From: Bacteroidales bacterium
Lineage (GTDB): Bacteria; Bacteroidota; Bacteroidia; Bacteroidales; Marinilabiliaceae
Direction: 5' to 3'
Length of the DNA stretch: 64,000 nt
Assembly (NCBI GenBank): GCA_015061285.1
Contig: SUWW01000004.1
Coordinates: 141,540-205,539 of the forward strand
Positions 9,182 to 19,124 of the stretch are shown here, piece by piece. Positions within the stretch are counted from its first letter, which is position 1. Each line of letters opens with the position of its first letter. Below the pieces are notes generated by a model, which worked only from the letters and a program-made list of their open reading frames with translations, was not told the DNA's origin and did no database searches. Position numbers and translations under genes: made by a program.

Positions 9182-10030
9182 TTAGTCGGCCATCTTCTTC
9201 AAGTCCTTGCGCAAAAGGCGGTCTGGAGTCTTCTTGTCGATGTTGTGGTAATCGAAATAGTACATTTGGCTATCGTCGGCACCGAGTAGAATCTTGAAGC
9301 AACGAGTGTTGAATTTAGCTTTGTCTGGTCCAACCTTGTGGAGAAATACCACGTCTTTAGCGCGCTCGTTGATAGCCTTCGTAATCTCTTCGCGAGTAAC
9401 AAGTTTCACTGCGCCAGGGTAAACTTTAGCAATGTCGGCTTCGGTTTTTATGTCCTTATCAAGCTCTTCGGCAAGGAAGTATATTGTCTTGCCCTTCAGC
9501 GACTTGATATTTTTGTTGTAGTATACCAGCGGAGTCTTGCTGATGAGTTTTGGATTCTCTTTTATCATCTCCACATGGTTTTGAATGAAGCGCAAGAACG
9601 AGTTTATCTTGTAGGTATAATCTTGGTTCTCGTCGCTTGCATAGTCGAGCGGAATAGATATGAGGTCGGGCATATCGGTCACTTTACCTTTTTCTTTACC
9701 CATAAGTAGGCTGAGGTAAGTATAGCGCGCACGCGTTTTGTCCTTCTCGTAGGTAACAGTAGTTGTCAGCAAAAACGAGAACGATGGATCTTTGCGGCGT
9801 GTCTCAAACTCTTTCGTTGTTATGAAGTCATATTTTGTGAGTTTCCACTCTTGCTCCATCGCCTTTTTTATGGTGAGGTTATAGTCGCTCATGACGTTGT
9901 CGTCGAGCACAACGAGAGTGCGCGATTCGCTAAATCGCTCATAGTCTTTAGGCGTAGGTACGCTGTTTTGTGCTGCTGCCATCGTACATAACAAAAGCAC
10001 TAATGATAATATTGTGTATTTCATAACCAT
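9182..10030 (-). CDS. Exported protein of unknown function
   Basis: 282 residues with a signal peptide (YTILSLVLLLCTMAAAQ). An ATG two codons downstream is an equally good start. The mature part alternates short beta stretches and charged helices and contains IDKKTPDRLLRKDLKKM at its end. I do not recognise a family, though similar-looking periplasmic proteins are common in Bacteroidales. The gene starts 29 bases after the leuS stop on the same strand, so it is likely transcribed with leuS. A hairpin follows it. Confidence 0.75.
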   Translation of the reverse strand: MVMKYTILSLVLLLCTMAAAQNSVPTPKDYERFSESRTLVVLDDNVMSDYNLTIKKAMEQEWKLTKYDFITTKEFETRRKDPSFSFLLTTTVTYEKDKTRARYTYLSLLMGKEKGKVTDMPDLISIPLDYASDENQDYTYKINSFLRFIQNHVEMIKENPKLISKTPLVYYNKNIKSLKGKTIYFLAEELDKDIKTEADIAKVYPGAVKLVTREEITKAINERAKDVVFLHKVGPDKAKFNTRCFKILLGADDSQMYYFDYHNIDKKTPDRLLRKDLKKMAD

Positions 10031-10059
10031 TGATAAAAATTATGTTGATACTTAATTAG

Positions 10060-12882
10060 TTATGCTACTACTACGTTCACGATTTTATTAGGTACAACGA
10101 TGATTTTCTTCACTTGTTTACCATCGATATACTTCTGCGACTGTTCATTTTCGAGCACTGCTTTTTCAATGGCTGCTTTGTCCATATCGAGCGGAAGTTC
10201 GAGCATGAAACGTGTCTTGCCGTTGAACGAAATTGGGTAGTTGAATGCGCTCTCTACCAAATATTTCTCATCGAAGGTTGGCCATGCTGCGTCGAGCACT
10301 GTGGTGTCGTGACCGAGCTGGTGCCAAAGTTCTTCGGCAATGTGAGGTGCAAATGGTGTCAGCAATACTACAACCGATTCCATCACTTCGCGTTTGTTGC
10401 ACTTGAGGTCGGTGAGTTCGTTGAGCAATATCATGAACTGGCTTATGCAAGTGTTGAACGAGAAGTTTTCGATGTCGTTTGTGATTTTCTTGATGGCCTT
10501 GTGCAACGCTTTCAACTCTTTCGCATCGGCTTTAGCATCAACAATGCCACCGTCGAATACGCGCCAAAGTTTTTTGAGGAATTTATGTACGCCATCGATG
10601 CCGTTTGTATCCCAAGGCTTCGAAAGTTCGATAGGACCGAGGAACATCTCGTACATACGCAACGTGTCGGCACCATATTTCTCCACAATCATATCAGGGT
10701 TGACAACGTTGAACATCGATTTCGACATTTTCTCTACTGCCCAACCGCATATGTATTTACCATCTTCGAGCTCGAATTCTGCTGTAGCAAACTCTGGTCG
10801 CCATGCTTTGAAGGCTTCGAGGTCGAGTTGGTCGTTGCTTACAATATTTACATCGACGTGAATTGGCGTAACATCGTATTTATCTTTCAAACCAAGACTT
10901 ACGAATTTGTTGGTGTCTTTGATACGATAAACGAAGTTGCTTCGTCCTTGTATCATGCCCTGATTTACAAGCTTTTGGAATGGTTCTTCGGTCGACGAAA
11001 CGCCAAGGTCGAAGAGGAATTTGTTCCAGAAACGGCTGTAGATAAGGTGACCCGTAGCATGTTCCGAACCGCCAACGTAGAGGTCGACATTCTTCCAATA
11101 TTCGTTTGCCTTTTTCGACACAAGTGCATCGTTATTATGGTTATCCATATAACGCAAATAGTATGCGCTCGAACCTGCAAAACCAGGCATTGTGTTGAGC
11201 TCAAGTGGGAATACTGTCTTGTTGTCGATAAGATTTTTATCTACCACTTGGTTGTTCTTCTCGTCCCAAGCCCATTTCTGAGCATGACCGAGAGGAGGCT
11301 CGCCAGTTTCTGTTGGTAAGAATTTGTCTACTTCGGGCAATTCGAGCGGAAGTTTGTCCGCAGGAATCATATAAGGCATTCCATCTTTATAGTATACAGG
11401 GAATGGCTCGCCCCAGTAGCGTTGACGTGAGAATATGGCATCGCGGAGACGGTAGTTGACCTTCACGCGACCTATTTTGTTTTCGGTTACATATTTCTTA
11501 GTAGCTGCAATGGCCTCTTTCACAGTGAGTCCGTTGAGCGAGAAGTCGATATAAGGCTTAACGCCAGCGCGAGGTGAGTTGCTAACTATGCCCTCTTTGG
11601 CGTCGTAGCTCTCTTCCGACACGTCGGCTCCTTCGATGAGCGGAATGATGGGGAGGTTGAAGTGCTTAGCAAATGCGTAGTCGCGGCTATCGTGAGCAGG
11701 AACGGCCATGATGGCACCTGTGCCGTAGCCCGAGAGTACATATTCGCTTACCCAAATTGGAATAGCCTCGCCAGTGAATGGGTTGATAGCGTACGAACCA
11801 GTGAATACACCAGTCACTTTGCGGTCGCTAATGCGGTCGCGTTCGGTGCGTTTCTTCACGTAGTCGATGTATTCCGCAACGGCTTGCTTCTGCTCGGCTG
11901 TGGTAACTTGCGATACGTAGTCGCTTTCTGGCGCAAGCACCATGAACGTTACGCCAAACATGGTGTCGGCGCGTGTTGTAAATATGGTAAACTTGACGTC
12001 GGAATCCTTCACCGAGAACTCAACCTCGGTACCTTCCGAACGACCAATCCAGTTTTTCTGAGTCTCTTTTATCGATTCGCTCCAGTCGATGGTCTGAAGT
12101 CCGTCGAGGAGGCGCTGAGCGTATGCACTGACACGCAAGCACCATTGGCGCATCTTCTTCTGAACTACAGGATAACCGCCGCGCACCGAAACGCCATCTA
12201 CAACTTCATCGTTGGCAAGCACAGTGCCGAGCTTCGGGCACCAATTGACCATCGTCTCGCCAAGGTAGGCAATGCGGTAGTTCATAAGCACTTGCTGCTT
12301 TTTCTTCTCGTCCCACGAATTCCATTCGTCGGCAGTGAAACGCAACTCTTCGCTCTGAGCTACGTCGAGGCCTTGATTGCCTTCGGTCTCGAAGTGTTTT
12401 ATAAGTATGCTGATAGGCAGCGCCTTTTTCTCTTTGTTGCAATAGAACGAGTTGAACATCTGTTGGAAAGCCCACTGTGTCCATTTATAATATGCAGGGT
12501 CGCAAGTGCGCACTTCGCGATCCCAATCGAAGCAGAACCCTATTTTGTCGAGCTGCTCGTGGTAGCGATTGATGTTCTGACTTGTAGTAATGGCTGGGTG
12601 TTGACCCGTTTGTATTGCATATTGCTCGGCTGGCAAACCGTATGCATCGTAGCCCATAGGATGAAGCACGTTGAAGCCTTTGAGGCGTTTGTAGCGTGCA
12701 AAAATATCGCTGGCTATGTAGCCAAGAGGGTGACCTACGTGCAATCCTGCTCCCGACGGATAGGGGAACATGTCGAGGATGTAGTATTTAGGTTTGTTGC
12801 TGTCGTTGTCGACTTTATAAACATTGTTATCCGACCAATATTTTTTCCATTTGGCCTCGATCTCTTTGAAATTATATTCCAT
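10060..12882 (-). CDS. leuS: Leucyl-tRNA synthetase
   Basis: This cytoplasmic class I synthetase charges tRNA-Leu and edits mischarged amino acids. The HIGH motif appears as HVGH at residues 48-51 after PYPSGAG. The editing domain is present ([19 protein letters not shown]), and KMSKS is intact in [15 protein letters not shown]. The 940-residue length is typical of Bacteroidota LeuS. An upstream in-frame ATG at 12927 would add 15 residues, but those codons overlap the likely promoter. [16 protein letters not shown] is the classical N terminus. The gene is divergent from an unknown lipoprotein gene and followed closely by an exported protein gene. Confidence 0.97.
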   Translation of the reverse strand: MEYNFKEIEAKWKKYWSDNNVYKVDNDSNKPKYYILDMFPYPSGAGLHVGHPLGYIASDIFARYKRLKGFNVLHPMGYDAYGLPAEQYAIQTGQHPAITTSQNINRYHEQLDKIGFCFDWDREVRTCDPAYYKWTQWAFQQMFNSFYCNKEKKALPISILIKHFETEGNQGLDVAQSEELRFTADEWNSWDEKKKQQVLMNYRIAYLGETMVNWCPKLGTVLANDEVVDGVSVRGGYPVVQKKMRQWCLRVSAYAQRLLDGLQTIDWSESIKETQKNWIGRSEGTEVEFSVKDSDVKFTIFTTRADTMFGVTFMVLAPESDYVSQVTTAEQKQAVAEYIDYVKKRTERDRISDRKVTGVFTGSYAINPFTGEAIPIWVSEYVLSGYGTGAIMAVPAHDSRDYAFAKHFNLPIIPLIEGADVSEESYDAKEGIVSNSPRAGVKPYIDFSLNGLTVKEAIAATKKYVTENKIGRVKVNYRLRDAIFSRQRYWGEPFPVYYKDGMPYMIPADKLPLELPEVDKFLPTETGEPPLGHAQKWAWDEKNNQVVDKNLIDNKTVFPLELNTMPGFAGSSAYYLRYMDNHNNDALVSKKANEYWKNVDLYVGGSEHATGHLIYSRFWNKFLFDLGVSSTEEPFQKLVNQGMIQGRSNFVYRIKDTNKFVSLGLKDKYDVTPIHVDVNIVSNDQLDLEAFKAWRPEFATAEFELEDGKYICGWAVEKMSKSMFNVVNPDMIVEKYGADTLRMYEMFLGPIELSKPWDTNGIDGVHKFLKKLWRVFDGGIVDAKADAKELKALHKAIKKITNDIENFSFNTCISQFMILLNELTDLKCNKREVMESVVVLLTPFAPHIAEELWHQLGHDTTVLDAAWPTFDEKYLVESAFNYPISFNGKTRFMLELPLDMDKAAIEKAVLENEQSQKYIDGKQVKKIIVVPNKIVNVVVA

Positions 12883-12915
12883 TTGTTTCTGAATTTGCGC
12901 AAATAATATCGGGCG

Positions 12916-12923
12916 CAAAGTTA
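12916..12923 (-). promoter_or_regulatory. Candidate -7 box for leuS
   Basis: TAACTTTG on the minus strand fits TAnnTTTG and lies 33 bases before the chosen leuS ATG. It argues against the longer leuS reading frame. No clear -33 element was seen. Confidence 0.5.
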
Positions 12924-13190
12924 CCATAAATAATTAGGAAAGAGAGTAGAGTGTAAAGTGTAGTATCGTATGAATTGAAAAATTTATTTGCTGTCGCATA
13001 AATATTTTTTTTCAGTGCGGTGTGGGCAGTATGCTTGCGCCGAACGAAATAGATGGAAATATTCAAGCTACATATTATTAATATCAATCTCTTTTAGAGT
13101 GCATAAGTATTGTTATGACAGTTTCTTGATATGGATTTTTCAATTATTTTTGAGCCAATTATTTACGTATACACGAAAAACTTTTTTGTT

Positions 13191-13808
13191 ATGAGCACGC
13201 TATCAAAAATACTCCAAATAGCTGTTTTGGCTTGCATTGTTCTATTGCAACAAGCTTGTGTTGAAGATGACGAAAAAACAGGCTCGATACTCTCGGGCGA
13301 ATGGTATGGCGACTTCGGCATGTGCTACGATTATACCTACAGGAATCATCGTGGCGACACAATCACGGAAACTTTTTTGTCTTCCGATACTCACATTATT
13401 TTCTATCCTAAGCATGGCAATAGATATTCCGATAATGGTTATGGTTACCAATATGATTACTATCGTTATGGTCCGTACGAATACAAATTCTACTATTTCG
13501 ATTGGCATGTAAACAATGGCATCATCTCCCTCGACTATCCGATAGATCCTGAACTTAGCACTGATATTTTGGACTATAGAATGGACGAAAGTGTAGGTAT
13601 TTTCATTGGCCGCTTTGCAGGAAGTGATACGCGTTTTACACTTCGCAAAGTGTCTGAATACCTAAATTGGGATGAACTAAACTCTATAATACGCAACAAC
13701 TGGATGTCTGTTGCCAACGATGCAAACACAGAAGTGTTTCAACCCAGTTTTTCTATTGAGGGCAACGTTGTAAATCCATGGAATAGATTTGCTACTCCGC
13801 GTGAATAG
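13191..13808 (+). CDS. Small lipoprotein of unknown function
   Basis: 205 residues beginning at the ATG whose product has a proper lipoprotein signal (ILQIAVLACIVLLQQAC, cysteine about residue 23). A start 60 bases upstream would add a non-signal extension. The mature protein is rich in Tyr and Asp (GYQYDYYRYGPYEYKFYYF) and begins with SGEWYGDFG, suggestive of a small beta-barrel or lipocalin-like fold; that is inference. It lies 182 bases before the NagB/PIG-L gene with no clear terminator between them. No assigned function. Confidence 0.7.
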   Translation: MSTLSKILQIAVLACIVLLQQACVEDDEKTGSILSGEWYGDFGMCYDYTYRNHRGDTITETFLSSDTHIIFYPKHGNRYSDNGYGYQYDYYRYGPYEYKFYYFDWHVNNGIISLDYPIDPELSTDILDYRMDESVGIFIGRFAGSDTRFTLRKVSEYLNWDELNSIIRNNWMSVANDANTEVFQPSFSIEGNVVNPWNRFATPRE

Positions 13809-13990
13809 CGCCGATAGGTGTACAAAATAATTGCATAGGTGATTTGCTCGCTTAGGCAATGAAAGCGCATGTTGTGTCCTAAAATGTAGGCGAAAAATTA
13901 GCGCATACTTATACACAAATTGCGTACGACGGAAATATCTGATTTTTTATTCATTATTTTCGTAGGTATATATATAATGAGTTCAAAAAA

Positions 13991-15916
13991 ATGAGCAAGC
14001 AGTTTTCATTACCTTACGAAGGCGGATTGGATGAAGAGACATTATCGGGTGGCATTCTGCATAACTACGAAAAGATATGGACAGACATATATCCAGAAGC
14101 GCACCCAGCATCGGAAGCAGTGGCAGATATTATTGCTGCAGGCATAAACAAATGTAAAGGTCGACTTTTTCGTCTTGGACTAACGACGGGAGTAACACCA
14201 GCAGCACTCTACGAAGAACTTGCACAGCGCTATCAGAATGGCAAAATTTCGTTTCGCAATGTAGAAATTGTCTCTATCGACGAATATTACCCTGCAGCGG
14301 GCGACGAGATGCAAAGTCGCAACCATCGACTGCATGAGGCCCTACTCGACAGAGTGGACATATTACCTGAAAACGTACATATACCCGATGGCACCATATC
14401 ACCAGACAAAGTGTCGGACTATTGTTCACAATTCGACAAGTTGGCTCGTGGTCTCGATCTGCTTATTGTAGGTATAGGAGAAGATGGTCAAGTGGGATTC
14501 AACGAGGCCGGTAGCAATGAAACGACACGCACACGCACAGTGCGCCTTTCATACAGTTCGCGCAAACGCCAATCGCGAAATTTCAACCACGACCTTGCTG
14601 TGACGCCTCAAAGTGCAATAACTATGGGTATAGGCACAATGCTCACAGCCGACCATATAATACTTATGGCATGGGGCGAAGACAAAGCCAAAGCCGTAAA
14701 AGCCATTGCCGAAGGTGAAATCAGCACAGCATGTCCTGCTTCGCTACTACAACGACATAATCACATACGCTTTTTTGTAGATGCTACAGCGGGTAGTTTG
14801 CTTACTCGCGTTGTGGCGCCATGGCTCGTTGGTCCATGCAATTGGACTCCAAAGCTTCGTCGCAAAGCTGTAGTGTGGCTATGTCAGACTGTGAATAAGC
14901 CGATTCTAAAACTCACCGATCAAGATTATCTTGAAAATTCGCTCAGTGAGTTGCTCGAAAAGTATGGACCTTTCGACAAAATCAACATCGAGGTGTTCAA
15001 CGACCTTCAGCATACCATAACAGGTTGGCCTGGAGGCAAACCCAATGCCGACGATAGCACTCGACCTGTGCCAGCGTCACCATTTCCCAAAACGATATTG
15101 ATATTCTCACCTCACCCCGACGACGATGTCATCTCGATGGGAGGAACATTCATACGAATGGTGTCGCAAGGGCACAATGTGCATGTGGCTTACGAGACAT
15201 CGGGCGATGTGGCAGTGCACGACGATGTTGTGCTTCAGCACCTCGATGCTGCAAAACAACTCGGTTTCGCAGATCATTTCGATGAAGTGAAAGCTATTGT
15301 AGATAGCAAAATTCCGGGAGAGCCTGAGCCTCGCAAACTACTCGACATAAAAGCTGCAATTCGTCGCAGTGAAGCACGCGCCGCTGTTCGCTCGTTTGGC
15401 TTGGACGACAACACCAATGCTCATTTCCTCAATTTGCCTTTTTATGAGTCGGGTGGAATAAAGAAAAAACCTTGCACTCAGGTAGATATAGATATTATCA
15501 AAGATCTGATACTAAGGCTGAAGCCACAAATGATATTTATGGCTGGCGACCTCGCCGATCCTCATGGCACTCACCGAGTATGCACCGAAGCAGCCCTCTC
15601 GGCAGTTGAACAACTCAAAGCCGATGGAGAGAAATGGCTCAGCGCCACGCATATATGGCTCTATCGTGGAGCGTGGATGGAGTGGGAACTTGGCAGAGTG
15701 GATATGGCAGTTCCTCTTAGCCCTGATGAGGTAGTGAAGAAGCGCCACGCTATTTTCAGACATCTTTCTCAAAAGGATATTGTGCCCTTCCCTGGCGAAG
15801 ATCCTCGCGAATTTTGGCAACGCGCCGAAGAACGTACACAAAATACAGCTCATCTCTATGATAAACTTGGGATGGCTGAATATCAGGCAATTGAAGTATT
15901 TCTAAAACTCTGTTAA
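13991..15916 (+). CDS. NagB-like domain fused to PIG-L deacetylase domain
   Basis: 641 residues in two domains. Residues 30-285 are a glucosamine-6-phosphate isomerase/deaminase fold (LTTGVTPAALYEEL, SIDEYY at 96-101). Residues 365-640 are a PIG-L/LmbE deacetylase with the zinc motif HPDDD at 375-379 and ADPHGTHR later. Bacteroidales commonly carry such long NagB proteins beside a short one. Here the NagB active-site block reads GEDGQVGFNE: Asp165 and Glu172 are kept, but the position of the ring-opening His143 of E. coli NagB is Gln167. The deaminase activity may therefore be changed or lost, while the deacetylase part looks intact. The gene is followed two bases later by canonical nagB, so the two are co-transcribed. 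Deacetylation of an amino sugar before NagB is a reasonable guess. Confidence 0.85.
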   Translation: MSKQFSLPYEGGLDEETLSGGILHNYEKIWTDIYPEAHPASEAVADIIAAGINKCKGRLFRLGLTTGVTPAALYEELAQRYQNGKISFRNVEIVSIDEYYPAAGDEMQSRNHRLHEALLDRVDILPENVHIPDGTISPDKVSDYCSQFDKLARGLDLLIVGIGEDGQVGFNEAGSNETTRTRTVRLSYSSRKRQSRNFNHDLAVTPQSAITMGIGTMLTADHIILMAWGEDKAKAVKAIAEGEISTACPASLLQRHNHIRFFVDATAGSLLTRVVAPWLVGPCNWTPKLRRKAVVWLCQTVNKPILKLTDQDYLENSLSELLEKYGPFDKINIEVFNDLQHTITGWPGGKPNADDSTRPVPASPFPKTILIFSPHPDDDVISMGGTFIRMVSQGHNVHVAYETSGDVAVHDDVVLQHLDAAKQLGFADHFDEVKAIVDSKIPGEPEPRKLLDIKAAIRRSEARAAVRSFGLDDNTNAHFLNLPFYESGGIKKKPCTQVDIDIIKDLILRLKPQMIFMAGDLADPHGTHRVCTEAALSAVEQLKADGEKWLSATHIWLYRGAWMEWELGRVDMAVPLSPDEVVKKRHAIFRHLSQKDIVPFPGEDPREFWQRAEERTQNTAHLYDKLGMAEYQAIEVFLKLC

Positions 15917-15918
15917 CT

Positions 15919-16713
15919 ATGAAATTAATTATTAGAAACAATGCGGCGGAAGGTTCTCTATGGGCTGCTCAACGCATAGCTAATGCCATACGCGCTAAAG
16001 CCGTATACAGCGACAAACCTTTTGTCTTAGGATTGTGCACGGGTTCTACTCCCATTGCAACATACACCGAACTCATTCGTATGGTGAAAGCTGGTGAACT
16101 GTCGTTTCGCAATGTAATTACATTCAACATGGACGAATATGTTGGTTTGCCCGAGAGTCACCCCGAAAGCTACCATAGCTTTATGCACCACAACCTATTC
16201 GACCACATCGATATAGTTCCAAGCAACATACATATTCTCGATGGCAATGCACCCGATCTTGCAATGGAGTGCGCTAAATATGAGCAAGCCATTGAAGATG
16301 CTGGTGGTTTCGACCTCTTTCTTGGCGGCGTAGGCGAAGATGGTCACATAGCTTTCAACGAGCCATTCTCGCCACTATGCTCGCGCACTCGAGTGGTAAC
16401 GCTAACTCAAGACACGCGTGAAGTGAACGCACGCTTCTTTGGTGGTGATGCTAATGCTGTTCCTGCACAGGCTCTTACTGTAGGAGTAGCAACGGTTTTG
16501 TCGGCTCACGAAGTGGTGATACTTGCGTTCGGGCCACGTAAGGCACGTGCTCTACGCGATGCCGTGGAAGGCCCAATGTCGCACTACTGCACATTGAGCG
16601 GCATGCAAAATCATGCCAATGGTATAATAGTTTGCGATGAAGCTGCCGTTGGCGAACTAAAAGTGTCGAGCTACCGCTATTTCAAAGCCATTGAGGCTGC
16701 CGAAGCTCTATAG
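15919..16713 (+). CDS. nagB: Glucosamine-6-phosphate deaminase
   Basis: The enzyme converts glucosamine-6-phosphate to fructose-6-phosphate and ammonia, the entry of amino sugars into glycolysis. At 264 residues it is full length and collinear with E. coli NagB: D72 (NMDEYVGL), D141, H143 and E148 (GEDGHIAFNEP) fall at the same numbers. The phosphate-binding loop TGSTPIATY is present. It starts two bases after the fusion gene stop. Its last 37 bases overlap the end of the convergent phosphatase gene. Confidence 0.96.
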   Translation: MKLIIRNNAAEGSLWAAQRIANAIRAKAVYSDKPFVLGLCTGSTPIATYTELIRMVKAGELSFRNVITFNMDEYVGLPESHPESYHSFMHHNLFDHIDIVPSNIHILDGNAPDLAMECAKYEQAIEDAGGFDLFLGGVGEDGHIAFNEPFSPLCSRTRVVTLTQDTREVNARFFGGDANAVPAQALTVGVATVLSAHEVVILAFGPRKARALRDAVEGPMSHYCTLSGMQNHANGIIVCDEAAVGELKVSSYRYFKAIEAAEAL

Positions 16714-17957
16714 AATTTCTGTCGAAAAGTTTTCCAAGAGTAATAAGGAAAGGAGTCCGTTTGCAGTGGCAGATGGGCTTCTTTTCCGTTTAATAGCACT
16801 TTGAATAGAATCTCTGAGTTGCTTTTGCTTCGGTAAAACACAAAGTGGAGGTTTGCGCCCATTGGCACGCGGTGCGGCTGACACCAAACTGGAATATCTT
16901 CGGTGGTGACAATGTCGTGGCCAAAACCGTCTACATCGAGTGTCATAAGTAGCGGAAGAAATGTGTAGTCATGGCCAAAACGAAGATCGGCACCAACTTC
17001 ACCCGATGCAATATGCGCATCGGCACACGCGATTATGTCGTCGACTATGGGGCGATAGCCAAGGTGCGTAGGCCAAGCATTTGCATAGAACTGAAATGCA
17101 TCGATTTTCCACAGTGCCACGCGCTCTTCGTGCGTAAATATGTCGAAGAACGAGAGTTCGGTGTCGAGGCTATACATACCATTGGCGAAAAAATATAGGT
17201 ATGATACCAAATCCCATTGTTTCTCGGCTGCCACGGCGCGGTCGACATTGCGGAAGATGCGCTGCAAAATGGCGCTATAATCCACCGTTCGGCGTATGTA
17301 TTGCTCCCAAGTTTCGTTGAACTGGAGCGGCGTTTGTGTGAAATGCTCTTCGCGAAATGGGTTGCTTTTGTCGAGCGGCAAGATGGCGGGCAAGAAGCTG
17401 ACGCCGAAATTCTCGAAAATGTCGAGTTGAGGATTTTGCCCTTTCAGACCAAGACAAAACGCCGACATAGTCATCACACAGCGCGTAGATGTTGACGTGC
17501 GAGCCTCAACGTGTACATTCTTACTAAAAATTTCGGGGTAATTATCGTACATAAGCGAGGCAAGTTCCTGTTGTTGCTGCCAACCTTTTCGCGAGAGGTC
17601 GCCCACACGATAGCGCACCGACGGATAGAGTTTGTCGAAACGCTGCTTGAACGACTTGCCAAGTTCTGTCAGATTGCCTGCTTTGGCAGCTTCGTCGAAG
17701 ATGGTGTTCAGTCGTTCATACATATCGTGCTGCCAAGCGTAACGCGCTCCGTGGCGTCCGTAGTGGCTGAGGTAGAAGGGCTCGTAGCCTTCGGGCGCAG
17801 GCGTTAACTCCACGTGGTTTGTAGGGCATATGTAATCTGTACCTGCGAGAAATTCTGGATGCTCGTTGAGTTGTTTATAGATGTCGTGCTGTTGAGCGCT
17901 AAGGCTGAGCAACGTCGCGAGCAATAGAGTTGCGGTGGTGATTAATCGTAGAGTCAT
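16677..17957 (-). CDS. Histidine acid phosphatase-type exported phosphatase
   Basis: 426 residues with a signal peptide (ITTATLLLATLLSLSAQQ). The histidine-phosphatase catalytic block is SHYGRHGARY at 64-73 with R68, H69 and R72. Near the end GHDYTFLPLLMTL carries the HD pair used as proton donor in this clan. Bacteroides homologues include periplasmic inositol-polyphosphate phosphatases (MINPP type), which use HAE instead of HD; this one has HD. The substrate is not determined. The start codon overlaps the stop of the regulator gene (ATGA), so it is the last gene of the GH20-regulator-phosphatase operon. Its end overlaps nagB on the other strand. Confidence 0.85.
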   Translation of the reverse strand: MTLRLITTATLLLATLLSLSAQQHDIYKQLNEHPEFLAGTDYICPTNHVELTPAPEGYEPFYLSHYGRHGARYAWQHDMYERLNTIFDEAAKAGNLTELGKSFKQRFDKLYPSVRYRVGDLSRKGWQQQQELASLMYDNYPEIFSKNVHVEARTSTSTRCVMTMSAFCLGLKGQNPQLDIFENFGVSFLPAILPLDKSNPFREEHFTQTPLQFNETWEQYIRRTVDYSAILQRIFRNVDRAVAAEKQWDLVSYLYFFANGMYSLDTELSFFDIFTHEERVALWKIDAFQFYANAWPTHLGYRPIVDDIIACADAHIASGEVGADLRFGHDYTFLPLLMTLDVDGFGHDIVTTEDIPVWCQPHRVPMGANLHFVFYRSKSNSEILFKVLLNGKEAHLPLQTDSFPYYSWKTFRQKFYRASAASMALK

Positions 17958-19123
17958 TTGGATGATTTTTTATGATTTTTTTCTCGCCATTCGTTTGGTG
18001 TGCAGCCGTAAATCTGCTTGAATCGTCGCGAGATGCTCTTTGTGTCGTTTTCGCCAAGCGAAAGAGCAATGCTCACCACTTGCTCGTCGGTGTCGAGTAG
18101 GAGCTCAGCGAATCGCTTGATTTTTAGGTCGGTAATATATTCATAGAGCGTGCTTCCCGTCACCTCTTTGAAACGTCGTTCGAGCAAGCGCCGCGACAGA
18201 GCCACCTCGGTAATAACGTCCTTGACGGCAATCTTTTTCTGGTAGTTTTGGTGAATAAACTGCACCGCTTTCTGTATCTGCACATCGTCGGTGGCAAAGG
18301 CTGCTGTAGATATGCGTCCCACAATTTTTATGGGTTTCAGCACAACGTCGGCAATTGGCAAATTGGGGTTGGCAACGCGTTTTTCTATAAGTTGAGCTGT
18401 GCGATAGCCTCCATCTTCAATATTTATATAAATACTTGATAATGAAGGAAAACTCAAGTCGCAAAGCAATTCGTCGTTATCTACACCCATCACCGACACC
18501 TCCGATGGAATCTTCACGCCAGCCGAGTGACACGCTTCGATGAGGTTGTTGCCTTGGTTGTCGTCGCACGCCATGATGCCGATGGGCTTGGGTATCTTCT
18601 TTATCCACTCCGACAGACGGTTGCGCTCGTAGTACCACATGCGGTCGATTTCCTGCATGTTGTATTCATAGAACGAATCGCCAAAACCAGCCGACATAAC
18701 CTCCTTGCGGAAGCCTTCGCAACGCTCGGTAGACCAGCAAACATCGCGAAAACCGAAGAATCCGAAGTTGCGAAATCCACGATCGATGTAGAAACGTGCT
18801 GCCATGCGCCCTGTGCCTATGTAGTCGGCGGTAATGTTGGGTATGGAGGGAAAACGCTGCTTGAAATCTTGCGCCACCGCTACAATGCCATTTTTAGCAA
18901 AAAGGCTGACATCGTCGGTTGGCTCAAACTGCCCAATCACGGCATCGGCGCGCCACTCCTTGGCCATACGTATGACACCTTCGATGCCAATCTGCGCCTT
19001 GTAGGCTGTTGGCATACGTCGTATTATCCATTGCTCTTTGAGGCGCGAATAGGTAACTATGCCTTTGAGCAATTTATTGGCAAACGATTCGGTGAAGTCG
19101 GTGATTATAAGCAGTCGAAGCAT
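17954..19123 (-). CDS. XylR-type transcriptional regulator (LacI-like sensor plus AraC HTH)
   Basis: 389 residues, cytoplasmic. Residues 1-270 resemble a periplasmic-binding-protein-like sugar sensor domain of the LacI/XylR kind (VIGQFEPTDDVSLFAKNG, SVMGVDNDELLCDLSFPSLSSI). Residues 285-385 are an AraC DNA-binding domain (VALSRRLLERRFKEVTG, then FKQIYGCTPNEWR). Such proteins bind a sugar and control nearby catabolic genes. The gene starts one base after the GH20 stop and overlaps the phosphatase start by four bases. The inverted repeats in the GH20/ROK divergent promoter are the obvious candidate operators. Confidence 0.88.
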   Translation of the reverse strand: MLRLLIITDFTESFANKLLKGIVTYSRLKEQWIIRRMPTAYKAQIGIEGVIRMAKEWRADAVIGQFEPTDDVSLFAKNGIVAVAQDFKQRFPSIPNITADYIGTGRMAARFYIDRGFRNFGFFGFRDVCWSTERCEGFRKEVMSAGFGDSFYEYNMQEIDRMWYYERNRLSEWIKKIPKPIGIMACDDNQGNNLIEACHSAGVKIPSEVSVMGVDNDELLCDLSFPSLSSIYINIEDGGYRTAQLIEKRVANPNLPIADVVLKPIKIVGRISTAAFATDDVQIQKAVQFIHQNYQKKIAVKDVITEVALSRRLLERRFKEVTGSTLYEYITDLKIKRFAELLLDTDEQVVSIALSLGENDTKSISRRFKQIYGCTPNEWREKNHKKSSK

Positions 19124-19124
19124 A

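Noticed and set aside
10114..12906. Two long plus-strand reading frames (401 and 414 codons) opposite leuS
   Set aside because: leuS has full family motifs on the other strand. The antisense frames have no recognisable domains and arise from its codon bias.
12883..12927. A 15-residue N-terminal extension of LeuS
   Set aside because: These codons overlap a TAnnTTTG box, and the family start is MEYNFKEIE.
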